A stretch of 64,000 nucleotides of DNA from Psychrobacter luti (GTDB lineage Bacteria > Pseudomonadota > Gammaproteobacteria > Pseudomonadales > Moraxellaceae). The DNA lies in assembly GCF_014192115.1 (NCBI RefSeq), contig NZ_JACHXL010000001.1:434001-498000 (forward strand). The letters are read 5' to 3'. The position numbers were made by a program, and so were the translations under genes. Below, one piece after another: positions 56,301-64,000 of the stretch. Positions within the stretch are counted from its first letter, which is position 1; every line of letters begins with the position of its first letter. Under the pieces are notes generated by a model. It saw nothing but the letters and a program-made list of their open reading frames with translations, made no database searches and was not told the DNA's origin.

Positions 56301-58249
56301 ACTTGCATATTGATGGTATCGACATGCTCCAATACCAGCTCATATTCTTGCATCCAAATCGATTGCTCTGGCAAATCAAACTCATAGGTTTGTGCTGAGA
56401 TGACCGATACACCAAAGTTTTCTAGCACTGGTAAGACTTTTGAGAGGATCACAGGATTTTGACGACCATACAGTTTTAGATGTAGCTGATTGCTGGCATC
56501 GCCCGTTGATTGATATAAATGCCAAATCATGGGCTGCTCATCACTCAAGCCCGCCAAACGCTTGGTATCTTCAACTGCCGTACGCGCATCAAACCGCTCT
56601 TGATAGGCCGCAGGAATATAGCTTAAAAAACGACGCATTAAGGCATTGGCTTGCTGCTCGCCCACATTATCAAGTAGCATTTTTTGATAATGATCGCTCC
56701 ATGACTGCATCAGCGCTGAAAGCTTATCCTGTAGCGCTACCGTATCTACCTCATTTACTTGACCGGGCACCGTGCGCACATGCACATGAACGCGGGCGTG
56801 TTCTGACTCGTTAAATTCCGTTGTAAAGCCAGATGACATGCCGCCATAAGCGTCTTTTAGGACGTTTTGTACTTTAATACGCAGTTCGGTATTGAATTTA
56901 TCGCGTGGGATATACACCAAGCAGGAAACAAAACGCTGATAATGATCGACGCGGCTAAATAAACGTAAGCTCTTCTTGTCTTGCAATTGGCTAATGCCAG
57001 ATACGATAGGATATAACTCTTCGACGCTGGCTTGAAACAGGTCATCACGCGGTAGAGAATTAATCACGTGCATCATTTTGTGATAAGCATGACCGTCTCG
57101 CGGTAAGTCTGCCATCGCCATGATTTTATTGGCTTTTTCACGCAGTAGTGGAATCTGTTGTACACTAAGCTGATAGGCTTGGGCGGTAAAGAGTCCAATA
57201 AAGCGATATTCACCAATCAATGTGCCATTCGCATCAAACTTATGAATACCTAAAAAATCCATATACACCGGACGATGCACCGGTGACACACGGCTTGATT
57301 TAGATAACATCAATATACGTGGCTCAGTGAGTAACTTTTTGAGGTTACTTGGCAGCTCATCAAAGCTCTTTGATAAAGTATCTTCACTACCGCCACGTAA
57401 CAGCCCAAGACCACTATCGCCAATGGCATATAAATCCAAATTGGCATTGTCATTATTTTTATGGCTGTCTTTATGACTACTGTCATCGTTCTTATCATTC
57501 ACATCGTCATGAATATTAATGAAACTGCCGCCTTCTAAGCGGTATTCGCGATAGCCTAAAAAGATAAAACGATCTTCTAATACCCAATCCAAAAACGCTT
57601 GAATCTCTTGCTGCGAATAAAACACTTCTGGTAAATTTTGATCGGCCAGCTCAGCCTTTATATCCGTCAGCTTGGCACGTATCTTTTGCCAATCATCAAC
57701 GACGACATCAAGGGTATCTATTTTTGCGAGTAGCATTTGCTGTAGCGCTGCCAACTCATCATTGTTTTGATAAGCAATTTCACAATGAATCAAAGACATT
57801 TTTGAGGTGTCGCTTTCATGCGCGCTTTCGATATGGGTGATGCCGCCATTTTCATCGCGCTCAACACCCACAATGATATTGTAAGTACGATGGACGTCGA
57901 TACCTTCCGCTTCCAGACTCATCAAAAGCGTATCTACTAAAAAGGGTCTATCGTAAGCGACTATTTGAATAACGGTATGAGAGCTATGAAAATGCTGCTC
58001 TTCGGCTATCGGATTTAAAATAGCGAGCTGCGGCTGACTACCATCATAGGCTTTGAGGAGAGTGAAGTGATGTAGCGCCATTCCAGCCAAATCAATATTG
58101 CTAATATCTTTGGCGGCTTCTTGGTGCAAGCTCTGGTAATAGCTATGAATAAAATGGTCAAATAATAATTTGTCCTGTTGCACATAACTGGTGGCAATAT
58201 CGCTTATCTGGCTGATCCGCTCTTTTGCGATATTTAGGGTGTTAGGCAT
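53360..58249 (-). CDS. gdhB: NAD-specific glutamate dehydrogenase, large (180-kDa) type
   Basis: Oxidative deamination of glutamate to 2-oxoglutarate, a catabolic enzyme of about 1,630 residues. The N-terminal half (~1-700) carries ACT-like and helical regulatory segments; the catalytic core contains KVARGGLRWSDRMEDFRTEV, IVPVGSKGGFIVKTKT (about 866-881) with the substrate Lys, and the nucleotide-binding VVGIGDMSGDVFGNGMLRS (about 1003-1021). The C-terminal part (NSGGVNCSDHEVNIKILLG and after) is family-typical. AAAGGA lies 8 bp before the ATG at 58249; an ATG two codons earlier (58255) is too close to it. Confidence 0.93.
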   Translation of the reverse strand: MPNTLNIAKERISQISDIATSYVQQDKLLFDHFIHSYYQSLHQEAAKDISNIDLAGMALHHFTLLKAYDGSQPQLAILNPIAEEQHFHSSHTVIQIVAYDRPFLVDTLLMSLEAEGIDVHRTYNIIVGVERDENGGITHIESAHESDTSKMSLIHCEIAYQNNDELAALQQMLLAKIDTLDVVVDDWQKIRAKLTDIKAELADQNLPEVFYSQQEIQAFLDWVLEDRFIFLGYREYRLEGGSFINIHDDVNDKNDDSSHKDSHKNNDNANLDLYAIGDSGLGLLRGGSEDTLSKSFDELPSNLKKLLTEPRILMLSKSSRVSPVHRPVYMDFLGIHKFDANGTLIGEYRFIGLFTAQAYQLSVQQIPLLREKANKIMAMADLPRDGHAYHKMMHVINSLPRDDLFQASVEELYPIVSGISQLQDKKSLRLFSRVDHYQRFVSCLVYIPRDKFNTELRIKVQNVLKDAYGGMSSGFTTEFNESEHARVHVHVRTVPGQVNEVDTVALQDKLSALMQSWSDHYQKMLLDNVGEQQANALMRRFLSYIPAAYQERFDARTAVEDTKRLAGLSDEQPMIWHLYQSTGDASNQLHLKLYGRQNPVILSKVLPVLENFGVSVISAQTYEFDLPEQSIWMQEYELVLEHVDTINMQVVRAQFEDSLKQIWAGRIESDSFNELVLTTRLDTYDVVVLRALSRYMMQAKAPFSSTYIQQTVVKNSAISVALGELFDARMNPIYSAEERASKTSQIQAQITTALAGVSSLDEDRIFRWYLDLINAMVRTNFYQREADGQRKDRLSFKFLAADIPNLPKPKPMFEIFVYSPRVEAVHLRGGKVARGGLRWSDRMEDFRTEVLGLVKAQMVKNAVIVPVGSKGGFIVKTKTMADGREAFQAEGIACYQTFLRGMLDVTDNIVDGVIVPPANTVRHDEDDPYLVVAADKGTATFSDIANALSSEYNFWLDDAFASGGSVGYDHKAMGITARGGWESVKRHFRMRGMDIQNRDDFTVVGIGDMSGDVFGNGMLRSTHTKLVAAFNHLHIFIDPNPDTAASYAERERLFEMPRSTWDDYEKSLISQGGGVFSRQDKTIAISTEMKALFDISEDSLAPNELISALLKSPVDLIWNGGIGTYVKSANEIHADVGDRANDAVRVNGGELRTAVVGEGGNLGFTQQGRIEYAQTGGRIYTDAIDNSGGVNCSDHEVNIKILLGKVVEQGDMTLKQRNELLESMTDTVAELVLRQNYLQPQALELSHLRAATNLSDHQRFIQMLEAEGRLDRAIEYLPSDEEIAKRQKAGTGLTNPELAIVMAYGKMWVYDHLLSSDLPDAPYFVNELRQYFPDELASRFFDEMKEHRLHREIISTYLTNSIVNRLGIEALFRLHEETGQTLATIARGYAISRDVFHVSKAWDLLESLDNQVDATLLLELELRLRDALENGVVWFINAFGQDLQVADMIKRFEDSVEKLTKAGGFIEQQFSEYLQEDVTSLMEDDLSANDAAMFAMLPYHVDALDAALLAEQYERPVDEIATLYFEAYHVLQLDWMMDNIATLPQQDHWDRRARHALVNEVSRSLRMLMDTLLTQADAKQAFNDWKSRHASQLAAVTAEMQKLDSNDESAISLSTLSVLMSELSGLATK

Positions 58250-58814
58250 ATCCATTGTCCTTTGTTATAAGTTTGTTGTTCTAGTTTCTTCTATGAATGA
58301 GTTGTTTCTATTGATTGCTTAATGCCAGCTATCAGTGGTATTTTTTCATATTTCTATATAACCATGGTTGTTATACAAGCGTACTTATTTAGCCAAGCCT
58401 GCTTATTTAACATAGTTGGCCGGTTTAACATGACACTTAGCTATCTGGTATATAGTTAATTTCCCCTTTTTTAATATTTTATTTAACATTTATTGGCATT
58501 ACATGACTTACATTGCATAAATAGCCATTTACTGGTCTTTATTATTTCTAGTCTTTACTACTGCCAATCTATCAAAGTGTAACGCACCTCAGCCCATAGC
58601 TAAAGCGTACAACATCATTTCATGAATCACGAAGATGTCGATAACCTTTAATAATGAGACAATACCATCCTAATGTAGTCTAATACTTGCTGGCAGGTGG
58701 ATACTCATGACAATCACGGCGTTTTTTTGTTAGAATACCGCACTATATTGAACCGTATTTTACTGGCTCAATACTCACTCAATATTATGACTTTTAATGC
58801 TAAGGGCAAGACGT
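58250..58814. other. divergent region between gdhB and purD
   Basis: About 560 bp with no ORF supported. It must contain the gdhB and purD promoters. No riboswitch-type structure or PurR-like box (ACGCAAACGTTTNCGT) was recognised by eye. Confidence 0.4.
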
Positions 58815-60143
58815 ATGATGAATATTTTGGTGATCGGCTCAGGTGGTCGCGAACATGCACTAGCATGGCAGTGTGCAAAAGGCGACAACGTACAAAACAT
58901 CTATGTTGCGCCTGGTAATGCTGGCACTGCCCTTGAAGCTAAATGCCAAAACGTCCTGTTAGAAGATGCAGCCGATGCTGATGAACACAGTGCGGTCATC
59001 GAATTTTGCCAAAATAATGCCATCGACATGGTTATTGTCGGTCCAGAAGCGCCATTGGTAACGGGTATCGTCGATGCTTGCCGTGCAGCTGGTATCAAAG
59101 CATGGGGGCCAACTGCTTATTGTGCGCAATTAGAAGGCTCAAAAACTTTTGCTAAAGAGTTTATGGAGCAAAATAATATTCCAACGGCTGCTTATCAAGG
59201 GTTTACGGACGCTACTGCTGCTAAAGCTTATATCGATGAGCAAGGCGCACCGATTGTTATCAAAGCCGACGGTCTTGCTGCAGGCAAAGGTGTTATCGTC
59301 GCTGAAACCATCGAGCAAGCGCATGAAGCGATTGACGATATGCTTGCTGACAATAAATTTGGTGATGCTGGTAGTCGCGTGGTCATTGAGCAATTCTTGC
59401 AAGGTGAAGAAGCCAGCTTTATTTGCATGGTAGATGGTGAAAATATCTTACCGATGGCAACTAGCCAAGACCATAAGCGTGCTTTTGAAGGTGATACTGG
59501 GCCAAATACCGGTGGCATGGGCGCTTACTCTCCTGCGCCAGTCGTCACTCAAGACGTTCATGATAAGGTTATGGCGCAAGTCATCCAGCCTGTTGTTGAT
59601 GCGATGAAAGCTGCCGGTCACCCTTATACCGGATTTTTATATGCAGGGCTGATGATTGATGATGCAGGCGACCCGTATGTGATTGAGTTTAACTGCCGTT
59701 TTGGCGACCCAGAAACACAACCTATTTTAATGCGCTTGCAATCATCGATGGTTGATTTGGTCGCACAAGGGTTAGTGGGTAAATTACCAACCGAAGCCAA
59801 TTGGGATGAGCGCCCTGCGCTAGGTATTGTCGTTGCTTCAAAAGGCTATCCTGAAACCTCTTCAAAAGGTGATGTGATTACAGGCTTGCCAAAATTAGAT
59901 AGTGGTAATAAAAAATCGGTAAAAGTATTCCATGCTGGCACGGCTTTCTCTAATCAAGATGCGCTTAGCAATGAAAAAGAAGTCGTGACTAATGGCGGGC
60001 GCGTATTGTGCGTGACGGCATTGGCTGACACTATCTCTGATGCACAGCAAGCAGCATTGGCAGTGACGGGCGCTATTAGTTTTGATGGTGCGCATTACCG
60101 CCGCGATATCGGACACCATGCGATTGCTCGCGAAAACGTTTAA
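58815..60143 (+). CDS. purD: phosphoribosylamine-glycine ligase
   Basis: The second step of de novo purine synthesis, joining glycine to phosphoribosylamine. ATP-grasp layout: MNILVIGSGGREHALAWQ at the start, GPEAPLVTGIVD, VIKADGLAAGKGVIVAET (phosphate-binding loop), GPNTGGMGAYSPAPVVT, EFNCRFGDPETQ and YRRDIGHHAIA. 442 residues from the ATG at 58815, chosen for its AAGGG; the ATG at 58818 is also plausible, and 58797 would add six basic residues. It is followed by a terminator and is monocistronic. Confidence 0.95.
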   Translation: MMNILVIGSGGREHALAWQCAKGDNVQNIYVAPGNAGTALEAKCQNVLLEDAADADEHSAVIEFCQNNAIDMVIVGPEAPLVTGIVDACRAAGIKAWGPTAYCAQLEGSKTFAKEFMEQNNIPTAAYQGFTDATAAKAYIDEQGAPIVIKADGLAAGKGVIVAETIEQAHEAIDDMLADNKFGDAGSRVVIEQFLQGEEASFICMVDGENILPMATSQDHKRAFEGDTGPNTGGMGAYSPAPVVTQDVHDKVMAQVIQPVVDAMKAAGHPYTGFLYAGLMIDDAGDPYVIEFNCRFGDPETQPILMRLQSSMVDLVAQGLVGKLPTEANWDERPALGIVVASKGYPETSSKGDVITGLPKLDSGNKKSVKVFHAGTAFSNQDALSNEKEVVTNGGRVLCVTALADTISDAQQAALAVTGAISFDGAHYRRDIGHHAIARENV

Positions 60144-60243
60144 TACGGCTGAGCTGATTTAAACGTTAGATTTTATAAGCTCAGTTTTAAAAGTTCTGCT
60201 TTAAGAGATGCGTTTTAAAACCTACAGAGTTTTTATAATAATT

Positions 60244-60275
60244 CGACCTAGTGTAGCGCTAGGTCGTATTTTTTT
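60244..60275 (+). terminator. terminator of purD
   Basis: CGACCTAG and CTAGGTCG form a perfect 8-bp stem followed by TATTTTTTT, about 100 bp after the purD stop. Confidence 0.85.
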
Positions 60276-60619
60276 GACCACACTTTTTCCTGATTCTTTT
60301 AATCTAGTGTTTAACGCTCGTTTTCAATAGGTTGTTTTTGAAGCACTTGCTTTTAAAAATCTATCTTTGACCGCTTAGTGTTAGAATAAAGATCATCAGA
60401 GTGAAGCGCCGCCAGATTTTTAGTGACTTAACCTATCAGTAGGATGAGCCGCTAATCGCTGTACCCATTAAAAGTCATATTTTAGCTTACAAAGTAAGTG
60501 ACAGCAGGAGCTCACGCGCCTCAAACTACCTCCCGTTATATGATACAATTTTGTACCAGTACGTCGCATCTCCCTTGTATTGTCGGTTTTGAACCCGCAA
60601 ATCAATAGCAACCAGATGA
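60276..60619. other. intergenic region upstream of the ABC1-kinase gene
   Basis: No ORF supported. The region should contain the promoter of the next gene; no distinctive structure was seen. Confidence 0.35.
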
Positions 60620-60631
60620 ATGATTATATTT

Positions 60632-62041
60632 ATGGCAAATGATACTTCTAGACCTTCTAATAATAAGCAGTCTAATAACAGACAATCCATCGACAGCCTA
60701 AAAACGTCAGGGTTTGAGCGTCGGATGTCTATTGCTAAAACTTCCTTAAATATCGGTCGTCGTTGGGCAGGTAATAGCGTGTCTGGTATGTTTTTGGACA
60801 AAGAAGCCCGTACGGCACGTAATCAGATTTTTATGGAAGAACAGGCCAATTATCTGGCAGAAGAGCTGGGTAAACTAAAAGGGTCGGTAGTAAAAATTGG
60901 TCAAATGCTGGCGATTTATGGCGAGCATATATTACCGCCCGAAATCACACGTGCTCTGCAAACGCTCAATGACGATACCGCAACCTTAGCGTGGCCAAAA
61001 ATTGAGCAGACATTACGACAGTTATTGGGTGCAAAGTTAGGTGAGCTTGACGTCGACCCTATTCCTATCGGCACCGCTTCCCTCGCCCAAGTTCATCGAG
61101 CAACCGTGTTGGCGACGGGCGAACAAGTAGTCTTAAAAATCCAATACCCAGGTGTAGCGGACGCCATCAATTCTGACTTGGCTTTATTTAAACGCTTATT
61201 AAAGGTTAGTAATATCGTTCCGCAAACACGCGCCCTCGATGCTTGGTTTGAGGAGATACGCGACCTATTGCATCACGAAGTCGACTATGAAGCGGAAGCT
61301 GCGACCACAGAGCGTTTTTATGAGCGGTTGGCTGAAGATCCTCGTTATATCGTTCCTAAAATCAATCGTACTTACTCAACCAAACGCTTGTTATGCATGT
61401 CTTATGAGCCGGGTATCACTGTTGTCTCTGAAGCGCTGCAATTATTACCGCATGAGCGCCGCAGTGCTATCGGGCAAGCGGCTATTGAAATCATGATGCA
61501 AGAGATTTTTGTTTGGGGCGAGATGCAGACGGATCCGAACTTTGGTAACTACCTCGTTCGTGTCGCTACTGATGAACAAGAGATCGATAAACTGGTGTTG
61601 CTAGATTTCGGAGCCATTCGCCAATTCGATAACAACCTATTGACGATTGCGCACGGATTATTACGAGCTGGATATCGTCATGACCATCAAGCAATGAAAC
61701 GCGCTATGACCGGTTACGATTTCTTTGATAGCATGAGTGATAAAGTCCGCTCCGATATTGCCTCATTGTTTTTATTGGCCACCGAACCTTTTAGCGACCC
61801 TGCATTAAATCCGGATATTCCTCTTGATTGTTTGGATGAGCAGCAGCGTTATATTTGGGCGAACAGTAAATTGCATACTCGCCTCTCAAACGATGCCACG
61901 CGAGCAATGCAGTCTTTCGAGTTTAATCTGCCGCCTAAAGAATTTATGTTTATCAGCAGAAAGTTTATCGGTGCTTATACCTTTTTAACGGTGCTAGATG
62001 CTCATACGGATTCTAATAAACTGGTAAAGCCTTTTTTTTAG
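60632..62041 (+). CDS. ABC1/UbiB-family atypical kinase
   Basis: A protein-kinase-like fold protein of the ABC1/AarF/UbiB family. The diagnostic KxGQ motif is in SVVKIGQMLAIYGEHILP, the small-residue nucleotide loop is IGTASLAQVHRA, VVLKIQYPG carries the ATP-binding Lys, HHEVDYEAEA the family Glu cluster, DPNFGNYLV the catalytic loop, and LLDFGAIRQF the DFG-like motif. It lacks the C-terminal membrane helices of UbiB, and the N-terminal 30 residues are polar and Asn/Ser rich. It is not the canonical ubiB, because ubiE and ubiJ are not next to it. I choose ATG at 60632 (MANDTS); 60620 is open too. Confidence 0.85.
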   Translation: MANDTSRPSNNKQSNNRQSIDSLKTSGFERRMSIAKTSLNIGRRWAGNSVSGMFLDKEARTARNQIFMEEQANYLAEELGKLKGSVVKIGQMLAIYGEHILPPEITRALQTLNDDTATLAWPKIEQTLRQLLGAKLGELDVDPIPIGTASLAQVHRATVLATGEQVVLKIQYPGVADAINSDLALFKRLLKVSNIVPQTRALDAWFEEIRDLLHHEVDYEAEAATTERFYERLAEDPRYIVPKINRTYSTKRLLCMSYEPGITVVSEALQLLPHERRSAIGQAAIEIMMQEIFVWGEMQTDPNFGNYLVRVATDEQEIDKLVLLDFGAIRQFDNNLLTIAHGLLRAGYRHDHQAMKRAMTGYDFFDSMSDKVRSDIASLFLLATEPFSDPALNPDIPLDCLDEQQRYIWANSKLHTRLSNDATRAMQSFEFNLPPKEFMFISRKFIGAYTFLTVLDAHTDSNKLVKPFF

Positions 62042-62064
62042 TATGAAAAAGTTGATATTTTTTG

Positions 62065-62091
62065 GACCGCCCTTTTGTGGCGGTCTTTTTT
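62065..62091 (+). terminator. terminator of the ABC1-kinase gene
   Basis: GACCGCC and GGCGGTC form a 7-bp GC-rich stem with loop CTTTTGT and T6 tail, 24 bp after the stop. Confidence 0.9.
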
Positions 62092-62219
62092 GTGTTTTTC
62101 TTTCTATTTGCTTAGGCTATTTTATATAGATATCTTAATAAGATAAGGTTATCCATTTTTATTTTTTAACTTATCATTTTTTCGTAGCGTATATATAAAT
62201 ACTTAGGCTATTTATCTTA

Positions 62220-62882
62220 CTATGCTTCACTGCTCGCTTGCCATGTATCGAATCTGGTTTTATAACCTTCAGATTTACGCATGTTTAGCTGCCAACAAGT
62301 CTCACCGCGCGCTAAGTATTTAACTTCAAAGTGTGTGCGTTGACTATCGCTTGCTACCTTATGACGCGTATTCGGTAAGCACCAGACCTCATTGGCTTGC
62401 TGTTCTGCATTATCCATATATGCTTCTATATTGGTCGCCAGAACCACTTCTCCACCTACCTGCAAACGAGAAAGTAAGAACTCAAAAAAAGGCATATTTA
62501 ACCACTGCTGGTTAGGGTTATGTTGCTCAGGATTGGGATATAATATAAAGATACGCTCGATACTGTTTGGCGCAATGGCATGGACAATCCAAGCAATGGC
62601 ATCAGCATGAATCGCGCTTAAATTGCTTGATTTCTGTTGCGCTGCCAATTTAGCAAAAGCATCAAATTTATTACGCGTACGCTCGATAGCTATCAGGTGC
62701 TTGTCAGGATTTTGTTGCGCAAAGCTAAGGGCATGCTTGCCCTTCCCTGCGCCAATCTCTAACACCAAAGGTAGCTCAGCGTTGATCGATCTATCGGGCA
62801 CTATAAAATCACGTGGGGCTGAGAGTTTTTGTGGTTGAAAGGCACGCTGCTGCTGATGTGAAAGCTCAAGATGATGAGTCAT
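62220..62882 (-). CDS. TrmB-like SAM-dependent methyltransferase
   Basis: A 220-residue protein with the Rossmann methyltransferase fold of tRNA (guanine-N7) methyltransferase: the SAM loop PLVLEIGAGKGKHALSF, acidic ribose site LIAIERTRNKFDAF, and IHADAIAWI. The catalytic/tRNA-binding region differs: instead of the PDPWPKKRHxKRRL motif of TrmB it reads LYPNPEQHNPNQQWL, and the later part is GEVVLATNIEAYMDNAE. It is therefore a divergent TrmB paralog with possibly another target. AAGGA precedes the ATG. Divergent from yacG. Confidence 0.7.
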   Translation of the reverse strand: MTHHLELSHQQQRAFQPQKLSAPRDFIVPDRSINAELPLVLEIGAGKGKHALSFAQQNPDKHLIAIERTRNKFDAFAKLAAQQKSSNLSAIHADAIAWIVHAIAPNSIERIFILYPNPEQHNPNQQWLNMPFFEFLLSRLQVGGEVVLATNIEAYMDNAEQQANEVWCLPNTRHKVASDSQRTHFEVKYLARGETCWQLNMRKSEGYKTRFDTWQASSEA

Positions 62883-62973
62883 CTACTATCCTTAAGGTAT
62901 TTGTCATTTGTCATTATTCGACCACATGCTATTATATAGTCAATCCAGCCCAATAGTAATATAACGACCGTGC

Positions 62974-63028
62974 TCATCAAACGATAATCATTAATTGCTC
63001 ATTGCAATTAATGATTATCGTTTGATGA
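62974..63028. repeat. 25-bp perfect inverted repeat between divergent genes
   Basis: Arms 62974-62998 and 63004-63028 are perfect complements (TCATCAAACGATAATCATTA and onward) around a TCATT loop. The gene on the left starts at 62882 and that on the right at 63131, so it lies in a divergent promoter region and is not placed like a terminator. Each arm contains GATAATCATTA, half-like a Fur box. Confidence 0.75.
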
Positions 63029-63130
63029 CGTTTTGGTTTTACAACCTTTATTCATACTCGCTATTGATGAGCAGTGCTGTTGTCAGTGACAGCTTTTATT
63101 GATAGCCCATAGGATATACCCACTTTTATT

Positions 63131-63334
63131 ATGACTGAATCTACTTCTAGCAACAGTATCAACCCCTTACCCAAAACCTATCCTTGTCCAGAATGCGGCA
63201 ATCAAACCGCCTGGCAAGACAATAAATATAAGCCGTTTTGTAGTCATCACTGCAAGCTTATCGACTTAGGCGCATGGGCAAGTGAAGAATACACCTTACC
63301 TGCCGAATCTACGCCGTTTTCTGATGAGCTCTAA
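63131..63334 (+). CDS. yacG: DNA gyrase inhibitor YacG, zinc protein
   Basis: A 67-residue zinc-binding protein. In E. coli it binds GyrB and inhibits DNA gyrase. The zinc ligands are in [13 protein letters not shown] and [20 protein letters not shown]; the latter matches the DLxxWAxExYxI pattern of the family. It is usually found with coaE/pilD; here argD follows 48 bp downstream. An AGGATATA motif lies upstream, at long spacing. Confidence 0.88.
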   Translation: MTESTSSNSINPLPKTYPCPECGNQTAWQDNKYKPFCSHHCKLIDLGAWASEEYTLPAESTPFSDEL

Positions 63335-63382
63335 CCAATCACTCTAACTCTTTAACCTTTTATAATTCCAAGGATGTTCTAC

Positions 63383-64000
63383 ATGTCTGCTACTTACCTG
63401 ATGCCCACTTATAATCGTCAACCAATCAGCTTCACATGCGGTTCAGGCAGTTGGCTTTATACCAAAGATGAGACGCCTTACTTAGATGCCTTGACGGGCA
63501 TCGCAGTATGCGGCTTAGGGCATTGTCACCCAAAGGTGACGGAGGCTATTCAGCAGCAGGCAGCGACCTTGGTACATACCAGCAATTTATTTGGCATCGA
63601 TTGGCAAGAGCGCGCTGGCGAAGCCTTATGTAATGCCGCACAAATGGACAGCGTATTTTTTGCAAATAGTGGTGCTGAAGCCAACGAAGCGGCATTAAAA
63701 TTGGCGCGACTGTATGCATATCAGCAGGGGTTTAAACGCCCAAAAGTCATCGTCATGGAACAATCATTTCATGGGCGTACCTTGCTGTCGTTATCAGCAA
63801 CCGCCAATCCTAAAGCACGTGAAGGTTTTTATACTTTAGATGAAGATTTTATCCGTGTGCCCTTTGGTGATATTGCTGCCATTGAACAAGCAGCTCAAGA
63901 CCATGATGATATCTGTGCGGTATTTGTCGAGCCTATCCAAGGTGAAGGCGGTCTTAATACAGCAGCGAATGGCTTTACGTACCTTGAGCAGCTACAAGCC
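63383..64000 (+). CDS. argD: acetylornithine aminotransferase (5' part, runs off window)
   Basis: PLP-dependent class III aminotransferase of arginine (and possibly lysine) synthesis. The first 206 codons are present, and the frame is open at the right edge. It begins MSATYLMPTYNRQPISFTCG; then come YLDALTGIAVCGLGHCHPKV, FFANSGAEANEAALKLAR (PLP phosphate-binding region), FHGRTLLSLSAT and FVEPIQGEGG. The Schiff-base Lys would be beyond the window. AAGGATGTTCTAC precedes the ATG. It may be co-transcribed with yacG. Confidence 0.9.
   Translation, partial: MSATYLMPTYNRQPISFTCGSGSWLYTKDETPYLDALTGIAVCGLGHCHPKVTEAIQQQAATLVHTSNLFGIDWQERAGEALCNAAQMDSVFFANSGAEANEAALKLARLYAYQQGFKRPKVIVMEQSFHGRTLLSLSATANPKAREGFYTLDEDFIRVPFGDIAAIEQAAQDHDDICAVFVEPIQGEGGLNTAANGFTYLEQLQA

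Noticed and set aside
54217..57498. Several frames of 60-120 codons within the glutamate dehydrogenase region
   Set aside because: All are shadows of the 1,630-residue gene, which is continuous and has all its motifs.
1..64000. CRISPR array, defence island or prophage
   Set aside because: No regularly spaced repeats, Cas-like motifs or phage structural genes were seen; only scraps of an integrase and a transposase.

Overview
The window looks like a chromosomal segment of a Moraxellaceae gammaproteobacterium, most likely Psychrobacter or a close relative. This is inferred from a BenM/CatM-type LysR regulator, a cysI-DUF934-cysH cluster, the large 180-kDa-type NAD glutamate dehydrogenase, paired bacterioferritins and the moderate A+T base use. 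No rRNA, tRNA or CRISPR array was recognised. Most of the window is ordinary core metabolism, with a few patches of accessory or decayed DNA.

Layout: 1-3.6 kb holds the 5' part of a methylisocitrate lyase gene, a divergent Nramp-like transporter and a LysR regulator. At 3.9-5.8 kb lie two tandem, paralogous, unrecognised single-pass membrane proteins that share a repeated C-terminal motif. The stretch 5.9-8.5 kb is a decayed, AT-rich patch with a nirD remnant, an integrase N-terminal remnant, a tiny ORF and an orphan GT2 glycosyltransferase. At 8.7-12.6 kb are small exported proteins, an MtfA-type peptidase and a RhuM-Fic gene split by a one-base frameshift. At 12.6-17.8 kb an AraC regulator follows a hydantoinase/oxoprolinase pair (hyuB-hyuA).

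From 18 to 31 kb: a long secreted WG-repeat protein, a DUF819 membrane protein, a DEAD-box helicase with a long Arg/Gly-rich tail, a DUF1176 protein, a YghU-like glutathione transferase, an MFS pump, two bacterioferritins with complementary active sites, Bfd behind a Fur-box-like site, and an ArsR regulator. From 31 to 45 kb is a sulfur assimilation region: cysA-cysW-cysT, two sulfate-binding lipoproteins, sat, cysI-DUF934-cysH and cysG, interrupted by a lipoprotein gene and a PlsC-type acyltransferase gene. Together these import sulfate, activate it, reduce it to sulfide and make the siroheme for the reductase. APS kinase and a sulfite reductase flavoprotein are not in the window.

From 45 to 64 kb: an IS256-type transposase scrap, a lipoprotein gene broken by an in-frame TGA, a small lipoprotein, sbcD-sbcC, a second WG-repeat protein related to the first, the giant glutamate dehydrogenase, purD, an ABC1-family kinase, a TrmB-like methyltransferase, a 25-bp perfect inverted repeat, yacG and the start of argD.

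The least explained items are the tandem membrane paralogs at 3.9-5.8 kb, the two WG-repeat secreted proteins, and the divergent Nramp protein. No clear multi-gene defence or mobile system was found.
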